Of a DNA stretch of 34,678 nucleotides, positions 24,961 to 33,566 are shown piece by piece. Numbering within the stretch: position 1 is the stretch's first letter; each line of letters begins with the position of its first letter. This DNA is from Trichomonas tenax (Eukaryota; Parabasalia; Trichomonadida; Trichomonadidae). A model generated the notes under the pieces. It was given only the letters and a program-made list of their open reading frames with translations, ran no database searches and had not been told where the DNA came from. The stretch is taken from NCBI GenBank assembly GCA_023091735.1, contig JALKBU010000535.1:1-34678 (forward strand), given 5' to 3'. The position numbers were made by a program, and so were the translations under genes.

Positions 24961-26181
24961 ATGAATGTTTCAACAATCATAGCTATTGGAGATACAGGTA
25001 GCGGAAAATCCTCATTACTGAATGCAGTACTTGGTATTGAGCTAATTGAAACATCTGATTCCCCAGAACCTTGCACAAAAGGACCTGCATCATTTTCTTC
25101 CATATTTGGCGATAAGAAGCTAATTGGTATCGACTCCGAGGGTTTTAATGATGGCCAGAATAAAATAGAGGTGCAGATTCAAAAGCTTGGAGATTTTCTT
25201 AGAAGTTGTATGACAGGAGTCAATGTTATTGCGGTGGTTATTCAATACCAGCTCTGCAGATTCTCACAAGGAGTTATGAATACCATTAAGTTTGTTTATG
25301 ATACATTTCACACGAATGAGATGTTATCACATTTCTGCATTGTTTTCACACATTGTCCGTCAAATTGCGACAAAATCGTTAAGGTGAAGACCTACAACGA
25401 GGAAGCAAAAAAATTCTTACAACAGATATCAGGTGTCACAGATATCCCTGATATTCCAATGTTTTTCGTTCAAACACGAAAGAAACACAAACCAGAAATG
25501 ATCAAAGAGCTTGAAAATATTAGAAACTTAATGCTAAGCAAGTCAGTACTATTAACAAAAGAAGTTTATGATGCACTTTATGGATTCAAAGAAGAAATCC
25601 AAAAAGAAAAAAAAGTTTCTCTCGGTTACTCTTTAAGAGGAGATTACAATTATGAAATTTTCATCGACAGAGAGCGTATTGTCAAGATTCCAAATAATGG
25701 GAGTGAGAGTGAATACTCTGAATGGAAAGAAACAAATCGATACGAGGAGCTCGTTGAAGAGGAAAAGAAAGAGAGAGAATATGAAATTTTTGATGGCTAT
25801 GAAATCGATGGTAAATATAGATATAAAGTCTATTACGACAGATATCGCACAGTCAAATACAATTACCGACTTAATCGCAACACTTATGTTTCGGGTTGGA
25901 CATGGATAAACAGGACAAGAAAGTTTGATAAAAAGAAAGAAAAATACTATGAATATGGTGAAGAAAGAACATTCGATGAAGCTACTGAATCTACCGTGTG
26001 GTATCGAGTAAGTAAAATCAAACGAAAAGTTACAATCAATTTTGATGGATCTAAATCATATAATGATTGGAAAGAATATGATTTTGATTATACTTGGGAG
26101 GATAGAGAAGTCAAAGTCAGACATGTCTATCAAACAAAAACAATATCTAGAGATTCTATCACTATATGTAATATAGCATAA
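24961..26181 (+). CDS. AIG1/GIMAP-like GTPase with C-terminal repeats and CaaX-like tail (copy B)
   Basis: This 406-aa paralogue of the divergent neighbour starts directly in the G domain. P-loop GDTGSGKSS is at 10-18, G3 is DSEGFNDG, and the AIG1 box is VNVIAVVIQYQLCRFSQGV...FVYDTF. The G4 site reads FTHCPSNCDK, with no canonical TKxD. The C-terminal half has three beta-rich units with the pattern Y-x-[VI]-[FY]-x-D-R-x-R-x-VK followed by a W: YEIFIDRERIVKI, YKVYYDRYRTVKY and KIKRKVTINFDGSKSYNDW. It ends ...SITICNIA, matching the partner's last four residues. The end lies 57 bp from the convergent end of the 396-aa gene. It is divergent from copy A but clearly diverged in sequence, so the pair is not a recent duplication. 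TTCAATATAT before the ATG is Inr-like. Confidence 0.85.
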   Translation: MNVSTIIAIGDTGSGKSSLLNAVLGIELIETSDSPEPCTKGPASFSSIFGDKKLIGIDSEGFNDGQNKIEVQIQKLGDFLRSCMTGVNVIAVVIQYQLCRFSQGVMNTIKFVYDTFHTNEMLSHFCIVFTHCPSNCDKIVKVKTYNEEAKKFLQQISGVTDIPDIPMFFVQTRKKHKPEMIKELENIRNLMLSKSVLLTKEVYDALYGFKEEIQKEKKVSLGYSLRGDYNYEIFIDRERIVKIPNNGSESEYSEWKETNRYEELVEEEKKEREYEIFDGYEIDGKYRYKVYYDRYRTVKYNYRLNRNTYVSGWTWINRTRKFDKKKEKYYEYGEERTFDEATESTVWYRVSKIKRKVTINFDGSKSYNDWKEYDFDYTWEDREVKVRHVYQTKTISRDSITICNIA

Positions 26182-26238
26182 TTATTTGTTGTCGTGATTG
26201 AAAGTGAGGTTAAAATAAAGTTATCTATGATAAACAAT

Positions 26239-27429
26239 TTATTTTGCGATTTCGAAAGCATTAGGACTTAAGTCATCCATGAAGTTAGCGACACAAAGCC
26301 TTGCAGCTCTCCACTGGTTCAACTCATCACCTGCAAACCACTTTGTTTTATCTTCACCAGCGAATTGGATGATTTCTTTGAGTGTGGATTCTGGAGTTAT
26401 TGGCTCCGGCTTTTGGACTGTGACTTGTTCTTCTTCTGGGACTTCAAACGAGGGGAAGAATGTCTCCTCTTCGATGTCTGTCCAGCTGCACTCTCCGTTG
26501 ATGTCAATTCCTTGCCCAAGCTCTTTTCCAAACTCAAAATGAGAATCTTCTTCGTTCTTCACTGATCTGTTGACAATCTCAATTAATTCTTCACCAGGAA
26601 GACCCAACAATTTGGCAAAGTCGAGAACATACTGTCTATATTTATTAGGCTCGTGTGAGTGTATCAATCCTTCAAGAGCGATGATTAAACAAAGATCATA
26701 ACCAAAGCGTGAAGAATCGAGGCCTTCAACACAAGAAGATGGTTTCGGTGGCATCCTCTTCAATGTTTTATGTCCAGAATCTATCGTTTGTTTGTCTAAA
26801 AAGTCTAAAATTTGATTTGATTCAAATGGAGTGAAATCCTTTGTAGCCATCTTCTGTATACTGGCACCAAGCAGATCTGCATTGTTCACAATTTGCGGAG
26901 TGTTTGTTTTTCCTGTGAATTTAAATGGTGGAAATATTCGTGCAGCAATGATATAAACTCTTCCTGCGAGTAATGTATACCTTTTGCTCCTTGATAGTTC
27001 CAATTCATTTGCAATTAGCTGTTTAGAGCTCATTTGTTCCGAGATATCGATTTTTGTTTCCGGAAGAACGCAAGTTTCGATCTTTTCGATGAGTCGGATG
27101 AATGTAGTTGGAGAAAGGTTTGGAATGTTTGATAGTATGTCAGATTTTTTCTCGAGAGAATTGATAATAAATTCGATATTTTCTGAATTTGAGATTCTCA
27201 GCCACAAAACAAGAAAAGAATCGATATTTTTCTGCTCGTTATCAACAACATAGTCGAAAAACGAACATAGTGCCTCATTATCGTTTTTTTCTGCACATTT
27301 ACTGATAAAATAAGCGATTACACCGCTTGGCTTCGAAGAATACTCTTCGCTGGAGCAAATTTTATGGTAAACATCGTTATTCGGCTGTGATTCGGCCAAA
27401 ATTTTGTCGATGTTTCCAAAACATTCCAT
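26239..27429 (-). CDS. Hypothetical helical protein with acidic C-terminal region
   Basis: The 396-aa start is fixed at ATG 27427-27429 because a perfect Inr ends exactly there; an upstream in-frame TTG is ignored. Residues 1-310 are mainly amphipathic helices with little repeat periodicity (GVIAYFISKCAEKNDNEAL, YTLLAGRVYIIAARIFPPF, FGYDLCLIIALEGLIHSH). Residues 310-360 are acidic and proline-rich (CSWTDIEEETFFPSFEVPEE, VQKPEPITPESTL). A final helical segment ends ...WRAARLCVANFMDDLSPNAF. I recognise no family. HEAT-like or other alpha-solenoid folds are possible, but no motif decides it. It is convergent with GTPase copy B. Confidence 0.7.
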   Translation of the reverse strand: MECFGNIDKILAESQPNNDVYHKICSSEEYSSKPSGVIAYFISKCAEKNDNEALCSFFDYVVDNEQKNIDSFLVLWLRISNSENIEFIINSLEKKSDILSNIPNLSPTTFIRLIEKIETCVLPETKIDISEQMSSKQLIANELELSRSKRYTLLAGRVYIIAARIFPPFKFTGKTNTPQIVNNADLLGASIQKMATKDFTPFESNQILDFLDKQTIDSGHKTLKRMPPKPSSCVEGLDSSRFGYDLCLIIALEGLIHSHEPNKYRQYVLDFAKLLGLPGEELIEIVNRSVKNEEDSHFEFGKELGQGIDINGECSWTDIEEETFFPSFEVPEEEQVTVQKPEPITPESTLKEIIQFAGEDKTKWFAGDELNQWRAARLCVANFMDDLSPNAFEIAK

Positions 27430-27442
27430 TAATGAAAAATGA
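27430..27442 (-). promoter_or_regulatory. Trichomonad initiator (Inr) abutting an ATG
   Basis: On the minus strand the sequence TCATTTTTCATTA is immediately followed by the ATG at 27429. It fits the published T. vaginalis Inr consensus TCA-Y-W-Y-TCATTA type, which both places the transcription start and gives a 5' UTR of about 11 nt. This is the strongest single clue to the organism. Confidence 0.85.
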
Positions 27443-27515
27443 TTTAAAAAGTCTTTAGAAAACAATTTTTGGAATGATAAAAAACATTTATTTAGTCATT
27501 ATTTGAAAGAAAATT

Positions 27516-27528
27516 TTTGACATGTAAA
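27516..27528 (+). promoter_or_regulatory. TTTGACATGTAAA motif upstream of the 396-aa gene
   Basis: This exact 13-mer is about 90 bp upstream of the ATG at 27429 but reads on the opposite strand to that gene. It suggests that orientation is not strict, or that it belongs to a lost plus-strand unit. Confidence 0.4.
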
Positions 27529-27662
27529 TTTTACAAAAGGTCAAAAAACAAAATCGAATAGGAATCAAAAAACTAAATCAATACAGCTAAGAATGCCGCA
27601 AAGTAACCATCCCACCTGCTTTTGTGCTTGAAGCCAAATTAATCAGCTAATGTTGTGCTTGA

Positions 27663-27968
27663 AGTCAAATTACTAATAGAACATTTGTTCATGCAGTTGA
27701 AGGAGGTAACAAAAGCATTATCATGCCCTTATATAATGATAGCCACACAATATCAGATAAAGATTTAGATACAGCAATTGCTTATCACCGCAACGACGTT
27801 TTCAATTGGCTACTTGAAGAAAAAAGATCAATCAGAAGAATGAATGCAACAAACTGTTTTTACGAGGAAATTTTGAGGCCTATTTATTTCATACAGGAAA
27901 AAGAATTACAGATGTTAAGAATAAATACTTTGCTCACCTGCTATTTAAGTAAACCAAACTCATATTAA
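27663..27968 (+). pseudogene. Remnant of an ankyrin-repeat/DUF3447-like gene
   Basis: The open frame includes FVHAVEGGNKSIIMPLYND, then DKDLDTAIAYHRNDVFNWLLE. This A-x-E-GN and A-x-x-YH-x-x-D-V-F-x-W-L-L pattern is typical of the many T. vaginalis ankyrin proteins with a DUF3447-like part. It starts just after a stop, has no full repeat set and ends after about 100 residues, so it is a short decayed piece. A 31-bp duplication (TTGTGCTTGAAG-CAAATTA, near 27621 and 27652) lies just upstream. The family call is by pattern only. Confidence 0.4.
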
Positions 27969-28340
27969 CATCATTTCGATATGACATTAGCTTTATTATG
28001 TTATTGGATCAAACATTCACCTTTGATCATTGTTATGATATTACATCAATCAATCGCATTTAATCATCAATACATATTGAAATGAAGTCTCTTGAAGATG
28101 TTCAATATCTGAAATCGAAAAGCGCCACAAAGTGAATATTCAACTTAGTTTTCTTTAAAACAATGCTAAACTTTTACAAAATCTTGGTCATCTTGCGGAT
28201 TAGTTAATTAAAGTAAATATCGCAATATTCTAAAATGAATTACCTCTTGATATAAAGTCTCAAAGTTATTTTTTTAGGTGGGTATAATAATGTAAGATAA
28301 AAGAGTATTTTTAGGGAAAGAAAAAATAACAACAATGAGA
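27969..28340. other. Intergenic, nothing recognised
   Basis: This AT-rich stretch lies between the ankyrin-like remnant and the kexin-like gene end. It may contain further decayed sequence, but no frame or motif is supportable. Confidence 0.5.
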
Positions 28341-30635
28341 TTAGAGGAGTGCTCCAGTATCATCTAGTTTGTGGTGTATATCTCCATCGAGATGAATTCC
28401 TTTCTGCCAGAATATCTTGATGACAAAAGCAAGTCCTACAACGAACAAAGCAATGATGAATATCAAAACCCATATCTTCTTGAGATCGGACTCGAAAACT
28501 TGATATTTACCGGCTTGTTCCATCACAGAGATTGTAATGGTGAGCGGATCAAACTGCTCAGTTCTTCCAGAAGATGTTGGGGAGAGCTGGAACTTGAAGT
28601 TTCTGTTCGATGGAACAATTGATTTCCAAACTACTTCACCGAGGTTTCTGTTGAACTGTCGGTTAAGAATAACCTTGTTTTCTGAAGTAATGATGGATTG
28701 CGTGATTGAGCTGCTATATCCATCATCTGTAACTCTTGAGAGGTTAAGCGCATAGTAAGCAACAATGCATGGGTAGTCAAACTTGATTGTTGCATCGGTG
28801 ATGCTCTCATTTGATGGCTTTCCCGTGGGCTTGCAATTATCATCTTTGGCTGCCTCAAATAAAATAATTCCGGGCTTGTATTTGTTCACATATTGGATGG
28901 CAGTTGATGCAGTAAAAGAACAATTTGAATCGAGACTTTCGACAGTAAAGTTGATCTCTATTCCGTCTTTGAAAACACTTGGAACGTATGGAAGTGAAAT
29001 TGATGTGTTATCAGGTGAAAAGACACCTTTAACTTTCGTTCTTTGTGTTCCTTCACGGTTTTCGAGGTACATCAACAAGTGATCAGATTTATTACACTTG
29101 GACTCAACATCAACTTTCCAGCTTTGCGCAGCAACCATTGGTGGTACTTCTCCTAAAAATTTGAATTTATTGTCATTCGGGACTCTGGTGAATGGGTTTG
29201 CTTTAGGTGTTTGATCAATTAAATTCGGATCGACCTTCTTGTTTATGTAAAAAATTTTGATGTTGATTGTTGTTACTAAGCCTCTATATGCATCATCGAT
29301 CTTTTTGAATGTTAGTGTCCAATTACCCTTCATTCTGTCTCCCAAAAACTTGTAGGCGGGAAGTTGGACGTTCTTGATTTTGAGGCTTCTATCCGATTCA
29401 CTCAAAATCTTGAGCTCACAGTCAGTGCCATTGGGTGAGATGAGGTGCGGATTCAGAGATCCGAAGCTGAGTTGTGCACCAGACAATCTGACTTCAGCAA
29501 ACAAAACAGTGCTATCTTCGTTAGCGTCGTTGAAATCGAATGTGTATGACTCTTCGATGTCCATTTTCTGCGCTTCTGTGTCCACGTCAACGTTAAAAAC
29601 TTTCTCAGTGAAATTAAAACCACCAACTGAAGTCCACTTCTTCGCATATTCTACAGCCTTGCCGAGGTTTAATCTCCCGAATCCGACTCTTCTGTTAAAC
29701 TTGAGTCCGAAGCTATTGCTGTCCCACAACAAAGAGTCTGGTTGGACGATATCCGCAGTTAAAGCAGTCATGAACATCAAATCTGGAATCGTGAAATCCT
29801 TGTTGATGCCGAGAAGAACCGCAAGACCACCAGCATATATCGCAGCAGAGGCATTGGGCGTTGTAAAGTTCTTCATTTCATAATCTGGCGAAATCGCTGC
29901 GCCAGGTATTGCCGCACGATCAGCAACTGGACAAGCCATGAATATTCCAGATCCTTCACTGCCGTGATCGAGCGGGAGGCCTCTGTTGTTGACGCCTGCA
30001 ATCGTGAAAATCAAAGGCCAACGAGCTGGCGGCGAAAACAAGACATCTGATGCTTGATTGTGTTCAACAGGAACAACAATCGGTTTTGGCTTGTTTGTAC
30101 CAGTGGGGCTGTATAGGCACTTCGCAATCATGTCCTCCTTGAGAGAATCCGGTTCTGGATAAATGCAGAATCGAGATCCAAGGCAAAGATCGTATTGATA
30201 TGAAAGAATCGCAATATCCCATTTGTTGCTATCGTAGCATGCAACGTATTGAAGGGATTCCGCTTCAGTTGAATTGTCGAAAAAATAATATGAGCCAACA
30301 GTAGCTCCAGGTGCAACTCCCGTGAAGTTCGGCATGCATTTTCCTCCCGCAGCGAGTGCGAGTGATGATTGCGAAATATTATAGCTGTAAGAATTATTTA
30401 TCGCTTCTGGGGGCGAATCTATTCGACTTGTCTTGAAGATGTTGATGAAGAGCGCTGAGTTGGCACGTCCTTCATAGGATTTATGCGATATATTCGCTCC
30501 GTCGCCCATTGCAACGATTGTGACGCCTTCTCCTTTCTCTTCTCTGTCAAAAGTCCAGTTTATGTCCTCCCCGGGTATTCCCAGTTCGTAACTTCCGTCA
30601 TTTTGGATCCACCACGTCGCAATTAAAGAAAGCAT
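28341..30635 (-). CDS. Kexin/furin-like S8 family protein, catalytic His lost (pseudo-protease)
   Basis: The 764-aa start is at ATG 30633-30635; an upstream in-frame TTG is not used. The catalytic-domain fold is at about 1-300: WWIQND...GIPGEDINW and a GVTIVAMGDG strand with Asp45. The oxyanion region reads PVEHNQASD, and the Ser site TPNASAAIYAGGLAVL has Ser263. The expected HGT-x-x-A motif is replaced by NISQSSLALAAGG (86-98), so no catalytic His exists. A P (Homo B) domain follows at about 360-460 (SYTFDFND...VRLSGAQL...SPNGTD...GNWTLTF), then Asn-rich lumenal or extracellular sequence, one membrane helix near 715-740 (IWVLIFIIALFVVGLAFVIK) and a short cytosolic tail. No pro-domain is present. 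Kexins cleave secreted precursors; this one likely binds rather than cuts. It sits 45 bp downstream of the DDB1-like gene. Confidence 0.85.
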   Translation of the reverse strand: MLSLIATWWIQNDGSYELGIPGEDINWTFDREEKGEGVTIVAMGDGANISHKSYEGRANSALFINIFKTSRIDSPPEAINNSYSYNISQSSLALAAGGKCMPNFTGVAPGATVGSYYFFDNSTEAESLQYVACYDSNKWDIAILSYQYDLCLGSRFCIYPEPDSLKEDMIAKCLYSPTGTNKPKPIVVPVEHNQASDVLFSPPARWPLIFTIAGVNNRGLPLDHGSEGSGIFMACPVADRAAIPGAAISPDYEMKNFTTPNASAAIYAGGLAVLLGINKDFTIPDLMFMTALTADIVQPDSLLWDSNSFGLKFNRRVGFGRLNLGKAVEYAKKWTSVGGFNFTEKVFNVDVDTEAQKMDIEESYTFDFNDANEDSTVLFAEVRLSGAQLSFGSLNPHLISPNGTDCELKILSESDRSLKIKNVQLPAYKFLGDRMKGNWTLTFKKIDDAYRGLVTTINIKIFYINKKVDPNLIDQTPKANPFTRVPNDNKFKFLGEVPPMVAAQSWKVDVESKCNKSDHLLMYLENREGTQRTKVKGVFSPDNTSISLPYVPSVFKDGIEINFTVESLDSNCSFTASTAIQYVNKYKPGIILFEAAKDDNCKPTGKPSNESITDATIKFDYPCIVAYYALNLSRVTDDGYSSSITQSIITSENKVILNRQFNRNLGEVVWKSIVPSNRNFKFQLSPTSSGRTEQFDPLTITISVMEQAGKYQVFESDLKKIWVLIFIIALFVVGLAFVIKIFWQKGIHLDGDIHHKLDDTGALL

Positions 30636-30653
30636 TAAAAAAATAAAAATTGA
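30636..30653 (-). promoter_or_regulatory. Inr-like start element of the kexin-like gene
   Basis: Minus-strand TCAATTTTTATTTTTTTA runs straight into the ATG at 30635. It fits the TCA-start, T-rich Inr pattern loosely and lies within the 45-bp gap after the DDB1-like stop. Confidence 0.5.
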
Positions 30654-30680
30654 CAAATTTTTCGAAAAATAAAAAAATAT

Positions 30681-33548
30681 TTACAAATATTCAATGGATA
30701 TTTTTCCAATAGATTCGATTACACGCGTTCCTTCTTCTGTTGCAGCTTCTTCTATATCATCAGCGCATGCATAGTTGAATGCTGATTCGCTACAGAAGTA
30801 TGGAATGACTGCTGCGGCAGAGATAGATTCTTCATCCATTTTAGATGAAATGCTGGAAACAATTCGTTTGTTTGTCACGCAGAGCAAATATATGCTTCCG
30901 CAGATTGTTGTGACAGCGAATGTTTCTGAAACATTCTCAATAGACTTCACAGGAGTCCATGGGACGATTGATGAAATGCATTCTCCGAAAGAGAAAAGAG
31001 CGTCAGTAATCAAAGCTGTTTCGCCAGCTGACTCTCTGAGGAAGAAAACTCCACCGCTAATGTCGCATGCAATAACGCCATCTTTACAGAACTCAGCGCA
31101 GTTGAGCTGCTTGGAGTTGTAGTCAACTTTGGAGAGAACTATTGGACTTACATGGCTGTCGTAGACTGCTGCTGACTTAAATATATCGGCGACAAGGAAC
31201 ATTCCGTCTTTGGCCTTCATTTCAACAGCAAGCATCATGCCATCCTTCTTGTTCTCTGGATTAAGTGTCAAACCTCCTGCAGAGTCCTGGTTGACGTTGA
31301 TGACATGGAGTGATGAACCAGCAGCGACGACAACTTTCTTATTCGAATAAGAAACTGCTGTGGCATCGAAATCAAAGTTAATCTTAGCTAGATAATTAAC
31401 ATTCTCTCCATACTCGAAGAAGCATGCCTCACCTTTGCCTGTTTCCTTAAAACCAAGTGCGACAACAATATAATAATGACCATTAATCGAAAAAGTTGTC
31501 ATTCCATTTGGAATTAATGTGTTAACTTCAGCTCTCAAGTGTTGCTTGTAAGAGCACTGAAGAGCATAGTTAACACTGTTGAAGAATGAGAGACCATATG
31601 TGTTGCTATCAACAGACAAGACAGCAATTGTTTGATCATCAAGAACATTAACGCTTCTGACTTCTCCTTCTAAATTCATTCTTGCAATTTCGATGACGTT
31701 TTCTTCTTGAAGAACAATCTGAGAATAACTTCCGTTTCTGATTATGACAACATAATCATTAAAGTCATGAGCAGTGACACATGGAGAGATTCCGCATGGA
31801 TAGAAATCAATACTATCGGCATTAAGTTGTGCAATGCCTGGTTTATCACCAGCAACAAAAATTCCTGGACGACTATGGAGTGATGTGAGGTTGATTGGTG
31901 CCAATCCGCATCTTACTCTCTTAACATCATCGAACTTGTTATCTTTGAACATTGCAGAGAAAACATATCCACTGCTTGTTCCAACCCAAACATTACCCTC
32001 TGCAACTAAAATTGAGCGAACGACAAATGGTGAAGAAATTGGAGAATTCAATGTTGATACAACTTCGCCAGTTGTAACATTGTATGCAATAATTGAGTTG
32101 TTAGACCATGCCGAAACAAATAGTGTGTCGTTATCGAGAGCTAAGCAGCTAGTTTCACCTCCAACATCTATTTCTTTAACAGCATTAATGGATGATGCTA
32201 TTTTATAAACTTTGACAATTGATGTTCCAGGGGATGAAACTGCAACTTTGTTGGCGAAAATTGTGGCATGTTGAACTTGAATATTCTCTAAAACGGAGTC
32301 CTTCGAAATGATCGAGTTCTCTGTAACTTGAATTCCATCAGCTGCTGCTTTCGTTCTTACATTAGTCTTTAAATAAGGAATTTGATTACTTGTTGATTGC
32401 GTGAAACCTTCCCCAGTGATGACAAGTGACCCATCGACAGTGAATGCACGCTCGACTTGAACAGAAGCACCATTTGTCTCATCAGTTTTAATTCCCAAAC
32501 CATAAACAGAGATGAATGAAGGATTTCCGTGCGCTGCAATCAAAGCTTCAGCGTTTTTAACTGTGTGGGCGGTTTTTGTGGATGTAATGAATAATGCAGG
32601 ATCCTGTGTTGTTGCTGATTGTGATCCGGTCTGTGTTTCAATTAATGTCGGTGGATTATATTTCAAATGCGTTAAAATGAAATCTTGGTTAATAAATATT
32701 GCGTTTAATGGGAATGAAACTGATATTTGATGTTTCTTCGTTGTGTTATAGATAATGTAGTTCCTAAATCCGATTGCATATGAATTTTCGAATAATGTAA
32801 CAAATAATGGAACTTGTTCTGTATTTAATTCAATTATTTCTTTCTCATTCAATTTTCCATTATCGACGTTATAAATTTTAAGCTTTGATTCTTCGAAGCT
32901 GCAAATATTTTCATTAATAAAGAAAATATTTTTGCCTTGTAATTCAGATATTTTGGTTGTTATACCATCATTGTATCCTATTGTTGAATTTTCGAATGAA
33001 TCAAGCTTAATTTCAAGAACTTTTAGTTTATCTGTGCTGACAAATAAACTATTTCCTATGCAGTGCATTTTAAGTGGAACAAAGGCTGTAAAGTGAATTT
33101 CTTTGACAACCAATGTGTCGCCTGGTGTAATTAAGAACAATGATGTTGGATAAAGAGAAACAAAAATATATTTTCCGCCAGAAGCGATGATTGGAGCATT
33201 TTTAGTTGGCTTGATTCCTTCATGGCGCAATTCTGTTGACGTAAGTGATGTGATCTCATCATTCTCGAACCATAGAAGCGAGAAAGAAAAATCTGACGCG
33301 ATATAAGCGATTCTTTGCGTTTCCCACGACGCGTTGGAGACAATATGTGCGCTAATTATCGATTTTTTGACAGGTGCAGAGCTTTCTAACTCGATTTTAT
33401 TTGTTTCATTTTCGAAAGAATAAACATCGATCGAGTGAGTCTTGACTTGGATGATATCGTCGGAATCAGCAGCAAGGACATGTCCCTTTGTGAGGAAAAC
33501 GACGTGTCCGGATTGCTTCACTGTCTCTGATAAAAGTCCAGAATCCAT
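30681..33548 (-). CDS. DDB1/CPSF160/SF3B3 (MMS1) family beta-propeller protein, most like DDB1
   Basis: This 955-aa protein is made of WD40-like blades without strict WD motifs. The N-terminus reads MDSGLLSETVKQSGHVVFL. A middle propeller has GGETSCLALDNDTLFVSAWSNNSIIAYNV. The C-terminal CPSF-A region (about 640-900) has the order expected for DDB1: HLRAEVNTLIPNG, a VVALGFKETGKGEACFFEYG turn, LAKINFDFDATAVSYSNKKVVVAAGSSLHVI, then GMFLVADIFKSAAVYD, FCKDGVIACDISGGVFFL and TTICGSIYLLCV. Members are DDB1 (adaptor of CUL4 ubiquitin ligases), CPSF160 (poly(A) cleavage) and SF3B3 (splicing). Length and the GDLMRS-like segment favour DDB1, though the protein is shorter than human DDB1 (1140). A good Inr precedes the ATG, and the stop reads TAAAT. 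Confidence 0.8.
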   Translation of the reverse strand: MDSGLLSETVKQSGHVVFLTKGHVLAADSDDIIQVKTHSIDVYSFENETNKIELESSAPVKKSIISAHIVSNASWETQRIAYIASDFSFSLLWFENDEITSLTSTELRHEGIKPTKNAPIIASGGKYIFVSLYPTSLFLITPGDTLVVKEIHFTAFVPLKMHCIGNSLFVSTDKLKVLEIKLDSFENSTIGYNDGITTKISELQGKNIFFINENICSFEESKLKIYNVDNGKLNEKEIIELNTEQVPLFVTLFENSYAIGFRNYIIYNTTKKHQISVSFPLNAIFINQDFILTHLKYNPPTLIETQTGSQSATTQDPALFITSTKTAHTVKNAEALIAAHGNPSFISVYGLGIKTDETNGASVQVERAFTVDGSLVITGEGFTQSTSNQIPYLKTNVRTKAAADGIQVTENSIISKDSVLENIQVQHATIFANKVAVSSPGTSIVKVYKIASSINAVKEIDVGGETSCLALDNDTLFVSAWSNNSIIAYNVTTGEVVSTLNSPISSPFVVRSILVAEGNVWVGTSSGYVFSAMFKDNKFDDVKRVRCGLAPINLTSLHSRPGIFVAGDKPGIAQLNADSIDFYPCGISPCVTAHDFNDYVVIIRNGSYSQIVLQEENVIEIARMNLEGEVRSVNVLDDQTIAVLSVDSNTYGLSFFNSVNYALQCSYKQHLRAEVNTLIPNGMTTFSINGHYYIVVALGFKETGKGEACFFEYGENVNYLAKINFDFDATAVSYSNKKVVVAAGSSLHVINVNQDSAGGLTLNPENKKDGMMLAVEMKAKDGMFLVADIFKSAAVYDSHVSPIVLSKVDYNSKQLNCAEFCKDGVIACDISGGVFFLRESAGETALITDALFSFGECISSIVPWTPVKSIENVSETFAVTTICGSIYLLCVTNKRIVSSISSKMDEESISAAAVIPYFCSESAFNYACADDIEEAATEEGTRVIESIGKISIEYL

Positions 33549-33566
33549 TTAAATGAAAAAATATGA
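33549..33566 (-). promoter_or_regulatory. Inr element of the DDB1-like gene
   Basis: Minus-strand TCATATTTTTTCATTTAA immediately precedes the ATG at 33548. The TCA start and the later TTCATT core match the trichomonad Inr with a short 5' UTR. Confidence 0.7.

Noticed and set aside
28600..29900. Several plus-strand frames inside the kexin-like gene
   Set aside because: They are antisense to a long conserved frame and have no domain of their own.
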